The translations under genes and the position numbers were made by a program. The notes beneath the pieces are model-generated. The model searched no databases. It had not been told where the DNA came from and was given only the letters and a program-made list of their open reading frames with translations. Shown here in pieces: positions 40,452-49,941 of a DNA stretch of 64,000 nt (position 1 is the first letter of the stretch; each line of letters starts with the position of its first letter). The stretch covers positions 1 to 64,000 of the forward strand of contig RBKR01000020.1 of NCBI GenBank assembly GCA_004835665.1, written 5' to 3'. The stretch comes from Phoma sp. XZ068. Lineage: Eukaryota > Ascomycota > Dothideomycetes > Pleosporales > Didymellaceae.

Positions 40452-41606
40452 TCAAAGGTGTTGATGTGGCCTGCTATCGTCATCTTGCTTCTTATGTATA
40501 TTAACAATGCACGAGCGGCTCTTCTCTTGCCCGACCTGCCAGCTCGCATACCTCTTATCGTACCAGCTCCTAATATCCGCCGTTCCTCTGTCTGCAACCC
40601 ACTCTGCAAGACTCACCCCATCATCTATCGCACTGTTTGCTCCCTCACCACCAATGATTTGCTCTGCATGCACAGCATCGCCCATCATCCAGATCCCAAG
40701 ATCTCCTAGCTGTTGCAGCTCGGTCTTCGGAACAAGAATGCTGCGCATTAGCCAATGCAGGATGCGCTCCCCACGCAATTTCTCGGTTTCGAAGACATCA
40801 GAAAATGGCTGCGGCAGTTGTTTCAGCATTTCAACTTCGTTGAAAAACTCCCCGGGTGTATCTTTAGCGGCTGCGTTGGGTCTATTGGGTTTGTGTAGTG
40901 CATCCGATGATCCTCGCGCAGGGCGAGAGTAAATCCAGCTGATGCTGACTTCCTCCTGAGTAGCTTCATTTATGCTGATATTCAGGACTAAGTCGTCTCG
41001 TCTCATTTCAAGAACGGTGGTGTCCTTGAACGCAGAGGCGTAGAGTTTATGAAACACATCTCGCGGTATTCTTCGCTTGCCGTTGAATACCACGTAAGGA
41101 AGAATTGTTGGGTTTTCCGAGGGCAAGAACTGCTTGCGTGTGATTGAATGTGGCCCTTCAACACCAACCACGACATCGCTTGACGCTGATTGTCCATTGG
41201 CAAAGTCAAGAGTGAGCCGACCGCCTAGTTCTTGCTCCACTGATCGCAGTGTATGCTCCCCTCTCACATCAAGACCTTCTCTCAGCATTTCCTCGAACTT
41301 TCCTCTATGTGCTCGGAATGATCCTGGGTCGAGGTTGCGATACCCGTAGCCGTCAGTGTTGATGTTGCCGGAGCCGCCGATACCGGCATCGACGGCAACC
41401 CGACTCTTAAACGTGCTCTCGTCGACGTCCAATGCCTGCAAAAGAGGCCGATATGAAGCTGGCTGGAGTGTAATAGCGTAACTGTGTCGAGGACTTGAGG
41501 GTGCTTTCTCGTAGAGGATTGCGCGTATGCCGCGCTTGAGAAGACAGCGGCCAAGCGTGAGACCGCCAATGCCTGCACGGACGATGCTGATTGTTGATTT
41601 CGACAT
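40452..41606 (-). CDS. FAD-dependent monooxygenase (salicylate-hydroxylase-like)
   Basis: Single exon, 384 residues, the usual size for this family. N-terminal FAD fold reads SIVRAGIGGLTLGRCLLKRG, with Arg in place of the first Gly of the GxGxxG motif. The second FAD motif, WMMGDAVHAEQIIGGEGANSA, is well kept, and a VVVGVEGPHS segment corresponds to the usual D-G-x-x-S motif with Glu for Asp. Such enzymes use NAD(P)H and oxygen to hydroxylate aromatic or polyketide substrates. The two substitutions at FAD-contact positions may lower activity or mark a divergent subgroup. It is tail-to-tail with the E2-like gene, 17 bp apart, and divergent from the F-box gene. No cluster partner is obvious. 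Confidence 0.88.
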   Translation of the reverse strand: MSKSTISIVRAGIGGLTLGRCLLKRGIRAILYEKAPSSPRHSYAITLQPASYRPLLQALDVDESTFKSRVAVDAGIGGSGNINTDGYGYRNLDPGSFRAHRGKFEEMLREGLDVRGEHTLRSVEQELGGRLTLDFANGQSASSDVVVGVEGPHSITRKQFLPSENPTILPYVVFNGKRRIPRDVFHKLYASAFKDTTVLEMRRDDLVLNISINEATQEEVSISWIYSRPARGSSDALHKPNRPNAAAKDTPGEFFNEVEMLKQLPQPFSDVFETEKLRGERILHWLMRSILVPKTELQQLGDLGIWMMGDAVHAEQIIGGEGANSAIDDGVSLAEWVADRGTADIRSWYDKRYASWQVGQEKSRSCIVNIHKKQDDDSRPHQHL

Positions 41607-42152
41607 GTGGTTTATGGTGCTTTGTGTTTGATGCTATGTCTAGGAAACATTGAAGACCTTGAGTCTCGTAGCTTTGATGCTGTCGCTCCCATGGGAGGGA
41701 CGACTTTGATTGGCGATCGAACAGGATCGAGCCAATCAGAGGCTATCTGCTCTACTTTCAAGGTCGTCCTGAGCAACAACATCCTCAGTGATGCTGTACG
41801 TTCTTTGCGACACCTGAAAATAGTATAATCAAAAATTTCGTTTGCAATGACTTTGTCTATTGAACCCGGAAGTGACAAGGCCCCTCGGCACATTTGTCGC
41901 ACTCTCAGTTGCGCTTTGGTGCATTAGGCCTATCATTCCAAATCTCGCCACTATGCGCGCACAGCTATCATGCACCTGTTTGGCGTGGAAAATAGCTGCT
42001 GCGGGACGGCATATTTGAGTAGCTCCAGGCAGCAGCCTTTCCTAGGCGCAGTTTGATTTAGCTTTCCCGGTCTCGCTTCGTGCTTGGCCGAGGTGGAATA
42101 ATCGTTTTGTGACTTGCGCTTAAACAGCCTTTGCCTTCTTCACTTCGTTCTG
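41607..42152. other. Divergent intergenic region
   Basis: 546 bp that should hold promoters for the monooxygenase (left) and the F-box gene (right). Nothing coding. Alternative upstream Met codons for the F-box gene exist at 42114. Confidence 0.5.
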
Positions 42153-43729
42153 ATGGCTCTACACAAACTACCCACGGAGCTTATTGTGGCAATCGGGGAG
42201 TTCTGTGATCCCCGTGGCGCCTACAGACTAGCGTTATGCAGCCCCGAATTGCATAATACGCTCAAAAATATCCTTTCAAAACACCACAAGGCATGGCGGT
42301 ATTGGAATACCATCGAAACCAAGATATCTAAGAGACCATTCCATGAAAAGCTCCTGAAGCTTGCACGTAAACCGCACCTTGCGGATAACATCGAGACGTT
42401 CAAATGCGACTTTGAGTATGAGGAGCCTGGATTGTACAGCGAGTTTGAAATGGCCGAACTGATGCACCACTTGGAGACAATTTCAAACACGCAGATATCT
42501 CATAACGCCGACTTCAAGGATGAGAATTGGCGTCAGGCTTACGCTATCGGCCTTCAAGAATTTGATATGCGTATTCTGTCCAGGTACCTCGTCTATGTCT
42601 CCCCCAATCTGCGCCGATTGGAGTGTTTCGGGGACACTGTAGGTGAAGACGATCTGCTTACCTTTCTCGTCAACGTTGGACGCGCCTCTCCAGGATCGCC
42701 AGGACTACCATTACAAAACTTGCGATATATCGAGACAAAGCTAGATCGAAACATTGATGAGGGCGGTTTAGGTGCAGACTGGCTGCTAGCTTGCATGCAT
42801 CTACCGTGTCTTGAGACATTTAGAGCCAGCAGGATGAACAGTAACGTCCGACATTTTAGTTTAGATGATGTTCCAAGTGGAAACATAACCAAGATAGTAT
42901 TGCAAGCGTCAACGTTACACCCAGACACGTTGATTAGAATCCTCGGCAAAATGAAGGATCTGAAAAGCTTTGCATACGAAAGTGGGCAGGAGTCACTGGT
43001 CTATGAAGGTGGATCATTTTCAGCAAAGAAGATCATCGCTGCGCTCAGCAAGTATGCTGGACACTCGCTCGAGCACTTGACCATGCATGGAGAAGATGAA
43101 GAGGTAAGTAGTTTCAAGCTTCTTTTGCAGCTAATGAAGTGTCACTAACCGAAAAGCAGCCGCAAACTCTTATGGAAATGGGCGAAGAAATACCTTACGT
43201 GTCACTCGAAGACTTCAAACGACTCAAAACCCTACGCTGTTCGACATATCTATTGGCCAGCGACCCGCAGCTCCCTCGGCCAACGGATCCTTTGGCACGG
43301 GGATGGGATCTAGTTGCTTGTGCTTCAGACGAATACAGGGAAACCGTCACGAGTTACGAGAACGACGATTATATGCACCCAACGCCGCAATGCTTGCGGC
43401 GACTAGCCTTCGCAACACGCCTACCGCAATCTCTGAAAGCACTACACATAGAAAGATATCCGTGCCACAAACCTTTAGCTTACTACGCACTCTCAGAGTT
43501 TGTGCAAAAGGCTGATGGCTTGCTACCGCGCCTCAAGCAGCTGTACCTCAGTGACTGGGGCACTGAGTACCTGCAAGACAAAGGGTTCTTGGATATTGTT
43601 GCACAGAAGAGCATAAAGTATAAGAAGCTACCTGACCCTTTCTGCGTAGGATCCACACGCGGCAGCAACTCCGATGATGAGAGCGAATTCGAGGACAGTT
43701 CTGATGAAGAAGATGTGGAAGCAAGTTAG
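42153..43729 (+). CDS. F-box protein of unknown target
   Basis: Two exons, 42153-43103 and 43160-43729, with a 56-bp intron (GTAAGT...CACTAAC...CAG), giving 506 residues. The Met at 42153 directly begins the F-box (MALHKLPTELIVAIGEFC...LALCSPELHNTL, residues 1-40); the Met at 42114 would only add a hydrophobic stub. The rest has the irregular leucine-rich pattern of fungal F-box proteins (NLRRLECFGD, PCLETFRASRM, LKQLYLSDWG). The C-terminus is acidic (SDDESEFEDSSDEEDVEA). Presumably a substrate-recognition subunit of an SCF ubiquitin ligase. It is the second F-box gene within 5 kb, but similarity to the E2/F-box gene beyond the box is not evident. Confidence 0.87.
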
Positions 43730-43930
43730 GGCCAGGAGCAAGTCGCGCAACTCGATCTACCGGACATAAGCCATATGAATACATTGTAATCTGATTGATA
43801 GGACGTTCTCTCTATTACAAGTTCGACATGTTACTACACGAGTCACGATGATGGGTACCCCATAGTCTGCTACACATGAGACCAACTGATGCAAGAAATG
43901 CAGCGTTTAGAGCTCTATGGCGCGGGCTCG

Positions 43931-45519
43931 CTACAACTTTCGGTCACCATCAGCCTTCAGTGCCGTCACATTCTGTTCAGTCAATACCCCCGCGTTGTCA
44001 TCATGGCCACTATCATTCTCAACATCGACCGAGCCCTTCGCTATTCTCGTATCGCGCTTGAGGTAGTAATGCATAATCCATGTAAACACAATCAGTGCAA
44101 TCGCACAACCAAGACAAAACGAATACCCCTTGCGATACCTTGGTGCCTCCACAGTCGGAAATGTGAGCAATGGGGTCCATGCAGTCGAAGATTGCGACAG
44201 GAGGTTGATAAGGACAAGAGTGAAGCTCCTCTCCTCAGGGCTGTCGCGAAGCAAATTGTTGACCCAACCGTGGAACACACTGGAGAGGGCGTTTGACCAG
44301 TACATCGTCGCGAAGCCAAACCAGAGCGCGCCCTCTGGGACCTTCCAGGCGGTCAAGACTGCGAGACCAACAGCGTTGAACACAGAGCACATAGTAATTG
44401 CCCATGCGGGCCCCAGATACATGTCCGAAGCGAAGCATGCAAATAATGTATATCCGATACCGAGTGCAGGCGCAATGGTTCCCAGCTCATTGATCTTGGC
44501 CACACTGAAACGGCCAGGTGCGATGGACTTGATCCATAAGAGGAAGGAAGCGGTGTTCTTGTGAATTCCGGCATTCCAGAAGAGTACATCTGTGATGACG
44601 ACTGTCCAGAAACGGAAACCGAGGAGCGACTTCTTGATGTGGCCGAACTTCATCTTGCCTTTCGTGACATGCCCGTGCTTTTCGAGGCGTTCTCGTGCCA
44701 CTGCAACGTCGTGGTCATTAACAATCCAGCGGTTTGGCTGGTCAATGGTGCCAGGGATAACGAAGTAGCCTAGAATGCCAACCGGAATGGTGATTATGGC
44801 GCAGATAATATACATCCACCTCCATCCCTCAAGACCTGATAGGAGAGTTAGCTGTGGACTTTGGAAAAACTACAAGTTCGATCATACCGTGTACACCTTC
44901 AAGTCGCTGAGAAGCTCCGGCCTGGATAAGACCTGCAGTCAGGGTACCGAGACCGAGGCCCGTGTAGAAGATTCCTCCTCGACGAGCGATCTCGTGACCT
45001 CGATACCAAGAGCCGAAGACATAATGCATTGCTGGGAAGAAGGCTGCTTCGAACCATCCGATCATGAAGCGGTATGCTGCCAGCTCTGCGTACGAGTTGA
45101 CACGGTACTGCAAGAGGGTGAAGATGCCCCACATGATATCACAGCCCGGGATGAGCCAATGGATTGGGCAATATGTCATGATAAACCTGCAAACATGTCA
45201 GTGTTATATGCATATTCCACAAATAATTGACCCACAAGAACGGAATCTGCCCCAGCACCGAACCAAGGGTGAAAAGTGTCTGCAGCTGTACCAGCTCATT
45301 GCCATGGAACCCCAAGTCTTCCTTCATACCAGCGACATAGGCGTTGTTCAAATTGGATTGATCGATGTACTTGACCCAATATCCCAGAACCGAGTACGGC
45401 ACGAGAAACATGTCAATCTTAGAGATGAGTCGACGGTCTTCCTTGATATCATCGTCAGAAAACCATTTGAGCTTCCACCATTTGTCTCGGGGTATTGTCG
45501 TCTCGGGAGCTGGCGCCAT
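43931..45519 (-). CDS. MFS permease of the allantoate/pantothenate (Dal5/Fen2-like) family
   Basis: Three exons: 45519-45236, 45186-44888 and 44835-43931. Introns are 45187-45235 (49 bp, GTGGGT...CTGAC...CAG) and 44836-44887 (52 bp, GTATGA...GCTAAC...CAG), giving 495 residues. Family marks: ISKIDMFLVPYSVLGYWVKYIDQSN, GLGWRWMYI-type joint after the second splice, and MIGWFEAAFFPAMHYVFGSWY. The N-terminal charged tail and about 12 membrane helices are as usual for anion:cation symporters of plasma membrane that import vitamins or nitrogen compounds. The exact substrate is not predictable. It is convergent with the F-box gene and divergent-or-tandem to the GPI-type gene across 512 bp. Confidence 0.9.
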
Positions 45520-46031
45520 GATGAGGTATGGTCGTTGCTTCGAAGGGGAACCAGCATCAATTCGAGGGCATTTTATACCTTCAATGACAGAACGTGCGAA
45601 AATCTACCGGCGCAGATCATTGCGCCATGCATCCAACATATTGCAATGCAGCCCATCCTTTCAGGTGCATCATCCGACAACGGCGTCCACGAGACGAGGG
45701 CGTGCGATTCATTCAAAAGTGGGTGTTGGCGCTTGAATAGAGGCACGAATGGACAGCGCCAAGGCCATGGCAGCGACGAACGAGCGGAGGATAAGGACCA
45801 CGCGTTAGCATGTGGGCTTACTGGTCGCAATGTCTTGACATGATAGGTAAGTTGATCGGGTATTATCGAGGCTTGGGTTGTTGATGCATGGCAAAGCACT
45901 TTAAGCGATGACGTGCTGAGAACCTGACATGATGGAAGCCGGAAACCTTGAGCGATAGCATAAAACTTCACTTCCATCTGTATTAGGATTATGCTAAATA
46001 TTTTAGCCCTGTTCCTTGCTACGCTCGAAAC
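45520..46031. other. Intergenic between the permease start and the 3' end of the GPI-protein gene
   Basis: 512 bp that should contain the permease promoter. Plus-strand frames overlapping here are antisense extensions. Nothing else seen. Confidence 0.5.
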
Positions 46032-46727
46032 CTACAGGAGCGGTCCACCAAACAAACCTACGACTACACCAAGAAAACCACCTTGAAGGACGACGGATTT
46101 GGCTGAAGCTGCACCAGTCGATGGAGTTGCTGAAGCAGACCCGGTATGAGTCGAACCACTCACAGATCCGCTATTGACGCCAGTAATCCGTGTTCCACTC
46201 GAAGTGGTCCTGCCTGCTGCACTTCCAGATGTCGCGCTTCCGCTGCCACTTCCACTCCCACTTCCACTTCCACTTGCACTCGCACTACCAGTCGCAGAAG
46301 GCTGTGCACTTCCAAGCTTCTCCGCCCCGCTCGTCACGATGACAGCCAGGGTCGCTATTTCCACGCCCTCATACATCGTCGTGCTGCTACCTGGAAAATT
46401 CGCTTCGCTGCCAGTCGCGAACTCCGTGCAGGTGACTGTCGCGCCGAGAGAGCAGTCCTGGGTACCCGTGAATGCATTTGCATCTCCAACGGCCATGTCT
46501 AGGTGGTATGTAGAAGGACCGTATATGAGTGTCATAGACGGGAACAGGCCGCAATTGTCCGAGTCTGTGCCCGGAGCGCAGGCGAGCTGCATGGTGGTCG
46601 CGGAAGGTGTTGCAGCAACAATTGATGCATCGATAGACTGGGTACCGATGCCATAGAAGGGTATAGAGAGAGTTGTTTGCGCTGCGGCGAAGCTGAGGAT
46701 GGATGCGAGAACCAGTGTTGAAGCCAT
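46032..46727 (-). CDS. GPI-anchored, Ser/Gly-rich secreted protein
   Basis: Single exon. I prefer the Met at 46727 (231 residues), which starts a clean signal peptide (MASTLVLASILSFAAAQ); the frame is open 8 codons further. The mature N-terminal domain (about 120 residues) has four Cys (LACAPG, DNCGLF, QDCSLG, VTCTEF) and no enzyme motif. It is followed by a Ser/Gly/Thr-rich region including an SGSGSGSGSG run, which would be heavily O-glycosylated. The hydrophobic C-terminus (VVLQGGFLGVVVGLFGGPLL) behind small residues is a GPI-attachment signal. Probably a cell-wall or plasma-membrane surface protein of a family common in filamentous ascomycetes, function unknown. Confidence 0.85.
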   Translation of the reverse strand: MASTLVLASILSFAAAQTTLSIPFYGIGTQSIDASIVAATPSATTMQLACAPGTDSDNCGLFPSMTLIYGPSTYHLDMAVGDANAFTGTQDCSLGATVTCTEFATGSEANFPGSSTTMYEGVEIATLAVIVTSGAEKLGSAQPSATGSASASGSGSGSGSGSGSATSGSAAGRTTSSGTRITGVNSGSVSGSTHTGSASATPSTGAASAKSVVLQGGFLGVVVGLFGGPLL

Positions 46728-47360
46728 ACTGATGGCTTTCTGTTGTAACAAAACACGGCTGGGACGAAAGGACTACAACTAGATGGTGGAGAAAGAGCGA
46801 CAGGACGAGCAGCGTAAATAAATAGTTATGGGACGGAACGCGAAATCAAAGACCTACGGTTGCACTACCTATGGTGTATCACCGCCAATTGGTGCGGCGT
46901 CAAGACATGACGAGACGGTTCTCGGAATCCGGCGCGCAAAGGGGTTATTGGAGGCTGAAAAACTTAGCGATTGGCTAGATCCCTCTCGCGTGCCCATTTG
47001 GTCCTAGTCTGCAGAACGAGAACGCCTCAGGGGCAGTCAAGCATTGTGGTATCGAAGCTTGTTTTTCGACAGAACTTTTAAACGGCACCGTTCACGTTCC
47101 TTTTCTTATGGTCTTACTATACTGCTTCGCTTCGGACTCTTTCGTTCCTTTCTACGGTTGCAGCATCTGCTCAGAGCACGAATCAGTGTCTGTCACACAG
47201 TCAAACGCTAAGGCTTATCCTCCAACATGATTTCCACGTAACCTCACAGTGAAGATTCGGACTTCGTAGCGATACATATTGAGTGAAAAGTAACAAGATC
47301 GGGGTAATTCTGAACATTCAAGGGTATCATCACTAGGCACGATCAGATCATGTGCACGAT
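46728..47360. other. Intergenic, nothing recognised
   Basis: About 630 bp between two minus-strand genes; the part nearest 46728 should be the promoter of the GPI-type gene. No coding sequence supported. Confidence 0.5.
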
Positions 47361-47825
47361 CTACCACCTTCCTCCTGGTCCTCCTGGGCCACCAACCATA
47401 CCACCTCCGCCGTGGTGATGTCCTGGCCCGCCTCCCATTCCTCCACCTCCGTGGTGGCCGCCTGGTCCTCCACCCATGCCTCCCCCGAAGCCACCTTGCT
47501 GTTCACCAGGACCGCCAAATCCGCCTGGGCCGCCCATGCCTCCGCCCCCGTGGTGCGACTGTCCACCAAAGCTACCAGGTCCGCCCATTCCACCTCCCAT
47601 GCCACCGGGATGACCTCCACCGTGGTGCCCTCCACCATGGTGATTACCGCCACCCATGCCGCCGCTCATGCTGGGGCCGTTGTTCATGCCACCGCCGAAG
47701 CCACCTTGTTGGAACTGCTGAGGCTGTTGCTGGTATCCGCCCTGCTGAGGTGGATGCTGGCTGTGGTTGTTGTGCTTTGGTTCCTTGTGGAGGACTTTCT
47801 CTTCGATTTTGTGTAGGAGACCCAT
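47361..47825 (-). CDS. Gly/His/Gln-rich low-complexity protein
   Basis: Single exon, 154 residues. The first 18 residues are an amphipathic Lys/His segment (MGLLHKIEEKVLHKEPKH); then a Gln-rich stretch (QQGGYQQQPQQFQQGG) and about 100 residues of GGG, GGHH and GGMGGGPGG repeats ending GGRW. There is no signal peptide. The Gly/His composition could bind metal or drive phase separation, and short Gly-rich proteins with this kind of KIEEK start occur in many ascomycetes, often linked to stress. That last point is inference. The opposite strand is also open for 154 codons but reads Ala/Ser/Thr/Val as expected for a shadow of Gly-rich codons. Confidence 0.7.
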   Translation of the reverse strand: MGLLHKIEEKVLHKEPKHNNHSQHPPQQGGYQQQPQQFQQGGFGGGMNNGPSMSGGMGGGNHHGGGHHGGGHPGGMGGGMGGPGSFGGQSHHGGGGMGGPGGFGGPGEQQGGFGGGMGGGPGGHHGGGGMGGGPGHHHGGGGMVGGPGGPGGRW

Positions 47826-48870
47826 AATGAGTGTTCGAAGTTAGATCCGCTTATACGACGTTTGTGTATGTTGATTTGAGATTGGGACAAGAGGGATCTG
47901 AAAGTCTTTCTTGGCAATTGAAAGTGCTTGTTGGGATTTTAATATTGACAAAGCCGTGTATTACATATATACTTCCCAATATCTTGCAAACCTTGGAAGC
48001 CAAAATGCGTCACCGCTCCGGACACTTACCTATGACTTGTCTGCCGCGTCACCTGCCTACATTGGGCGCAATTCTATCCACGGTGAAGCAAGATAGAATG
48101 CAATTCATGCTATGGGCCCTACGCGGCATGACGATGCATTTGTTGATTTTGCGCCACACTACGCGGCTGCGACCCACTTGGTTCGGTTCAAGCGGAAAGG
48201 AAATATTGTGGCTGCTTTAGCCTTGTCGTTTCTCATGCATTTGCGACGCTCGCATGGTGCTCGGACTTGCTCTCGGTGACGCGCATCTGATGGAAAGGGT
48301 TGGTACTACGTACTGTAGCATGTTGAAGGGCTTTCTTGGTGGCGCCTTGGCGTTTCATTGTGTCACGCAGTCTAGCCTCCCCGCTAGTGGTGCCTGCGCA
48401 GCCACAATCTACCACCTCACAACACCATGACAAGATAACTAGTTAGTCAATCATCATGAACTCACCAAACAGAGAAACGGAATTGAATCCATTGAAAGTC
48501 CGGTTTGTAGGCCAGGGTTTGAGATATACAAGGATGAGCACAGGGCATAACTTTTGCTCTCGATGTGAGCTTTTGTAACAGCACAATAAATTCCTGTCCT
48601 ACAATACCACATTAAATTGGGCCATCAACGTCAAGATTATTTACTTACATGGTAGCGCAACCGAAAAATACATGTGCTGTACGAGCAGATGTGTCAATGA
48701 AGAACTATTATTATTCGACGTTCTCCCAGCTTTATATGGTGACGCCGGAATAAAAGCACGTGCACGAGTACAATCAGGCTACTGCTTGCTACATTGATGT
48801 CAAATAGCTAGGTAGACTTGTTTTAACCGTCTTTGAAGTCTGTACTACCTTTACGAGTGTTCTTCACTCC
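47826..48870. other. Intergenic, nothing recognised
   Basis: About 1 kb upstream of the Gly-rich gene and downstream of the hydrolase. A 129-codon plus frame at 47831 starts antisense to the promoter and has no motif. No RNA gene found. Confidence 0.5.
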
Positions 48871-49941
48871 TTAGTATGCTGTGCCGTTGACGCCCTTCCT
48901 AGCAAGGTTCGCTTGAAAGAACTCAGTGAGCCTATCGAACGGAATGAGATCGGTACGGTCGTACAGATCGACATGACCGGCACCTGGGACCCAAATCAAC
49001 TCCTTTGGTTCACCCGCGCGTGCATATGCGTGCTCACTAAACTCGCGCGAATGTGCCTGATCCCCGGAGATGAAGAGCATCGGACGAGGCGAGATCGTGT
49101 CAATATCGTTGAAAGGGTAAAAATTCAGGAATTTGACGTTGCTGGACAACGTCGGGTGTGTTGTCAGGTTTGGAGACGAGGTCTGTGGCGTGAACTCGCC
49201 GCGCGAAGTGCGGTAGAAATCGTAGAACTCGCGTCCAACTGCATCAGTGTCGTTGGTAATCACATGCGGTGTTCCACCTGTATATTCCGTCTCTCCGCCG
49301 CTGGCTTCAACCCAGCGCTGGAGCGATGCCGCAGCAATGACCTTTTTGCGCTGTTCGACACTGACTGCACGCCTTAAGCCATGTCGGTTGGCCGCACCCA
49401 TGTCGTACATGCTTGAAGTAGCAATGGCCGCAATGCGTGTATCGATCTTTGCTGCGCTAATAACGAAGCTGCCACTGCCGCAAATGCCAACGGCACCAAT
49501 ACGCTCTCGGTTGATGAAGTCAAGCGTACCCAGGTAATCAACGGCCGCACTGAAAGATTCAGCGTAGATATCAGGCAGCACAGCGTTGCGGGGTTCGCCC
49601 TCGCTGCCACCCCAGAAAGAGACGTCTAGCGCAATAGTAACGAAGCCTTGCTCTGCCAGCTTAGTTGCGTAGAGGTTGGCGCTCTGCTCCTTGACAGCGC
49701 CCATTGGATGGCCAACAACGATGGCTGATGCAGTTTCGCTCTCCGAGAGGTTGTTGGGAATGAATAGATTACCGGCGACTGTCAGCTGGTACTGGTTTGG
49801 GAAAGTGATTCGCTCGACTGTAACAATATCGCTCTTGTAGAAATTGTCGGCTCCAAAGGAAAGGTTCTGTGCTGTCGCTGGCGCGATGCTGACGAAAGTC
49901 ACCATGATGAGTGCTGCAACGCCACGGTGAATGCTATTCAT
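48871..49941 (-). CDS. Secreted alpha/beta hydrolase, dienelactone-hydrolase-like
   Basis: Single exon, 356 residues. Signal peptide MNSIHRGVAALIMVTFVSIA with cleavage near ATAQ. The fold is read from IVVGHPMGAVKEQSANLYA (oxyanion region), FVTIALDVSFWGGSEG, AAVDYLGTLDFINRERIGAVG, the nucleophile elbow GICGSGSF with Cys at the central place, the acid in MLFISGDQAHS, and the His in VPGAGHVDLYD. Cys as nucleophile is typical of dienelactone hydrolases, although the second Ser in GSGS could matter. Substrate unknown. A CCAAT/TATA pair (CCAATATAAG, minus strand, about 50020-50029) lies 80-90 bp upstream. A decayed relative lies at 24150. No intron and a bacterial-looking layout make horizontal origin possible, but this is not shown. 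Confidence 0.88.
   Translation of the reverse strand: MNSIHRGVAALIMVTFVSIAPATAQNLSFGADNFYKSDIVTVERITFPNQYQLTVAGNLFIPNNLSESETASAIVVGHPMGAVKEQSANLYATKLAEQGFVTIALDVSFWGGSEGEPRNAVLPDIYAESFSAAVDYLGTLDFINRERIGAVGICGSGSFVISAAKIDTRIAAIATSSMYDMGAANRHGLRRAVSVEQRKKVIAAASLQRWVEASGGETEYTGGTPHVITNDTDAVGREFYDFYRTSRGEFTPQTSSPNLTTHPTLSSNVKFLNFYPFNDIDTISPRPMLFISGDQAHSREFSEHAYARAGEPKELIWVPGAGHVDLYDRTDLIPFDRLTEFFQANLARKGVNGTAY

Noticed and set aside
46174..46656. 160-codon plus-strand frame opposite the GPI-type gene
   Set aside because: Complement of Ser/Gly-rich codons; the minus strand has signal peptide and GPI signal.
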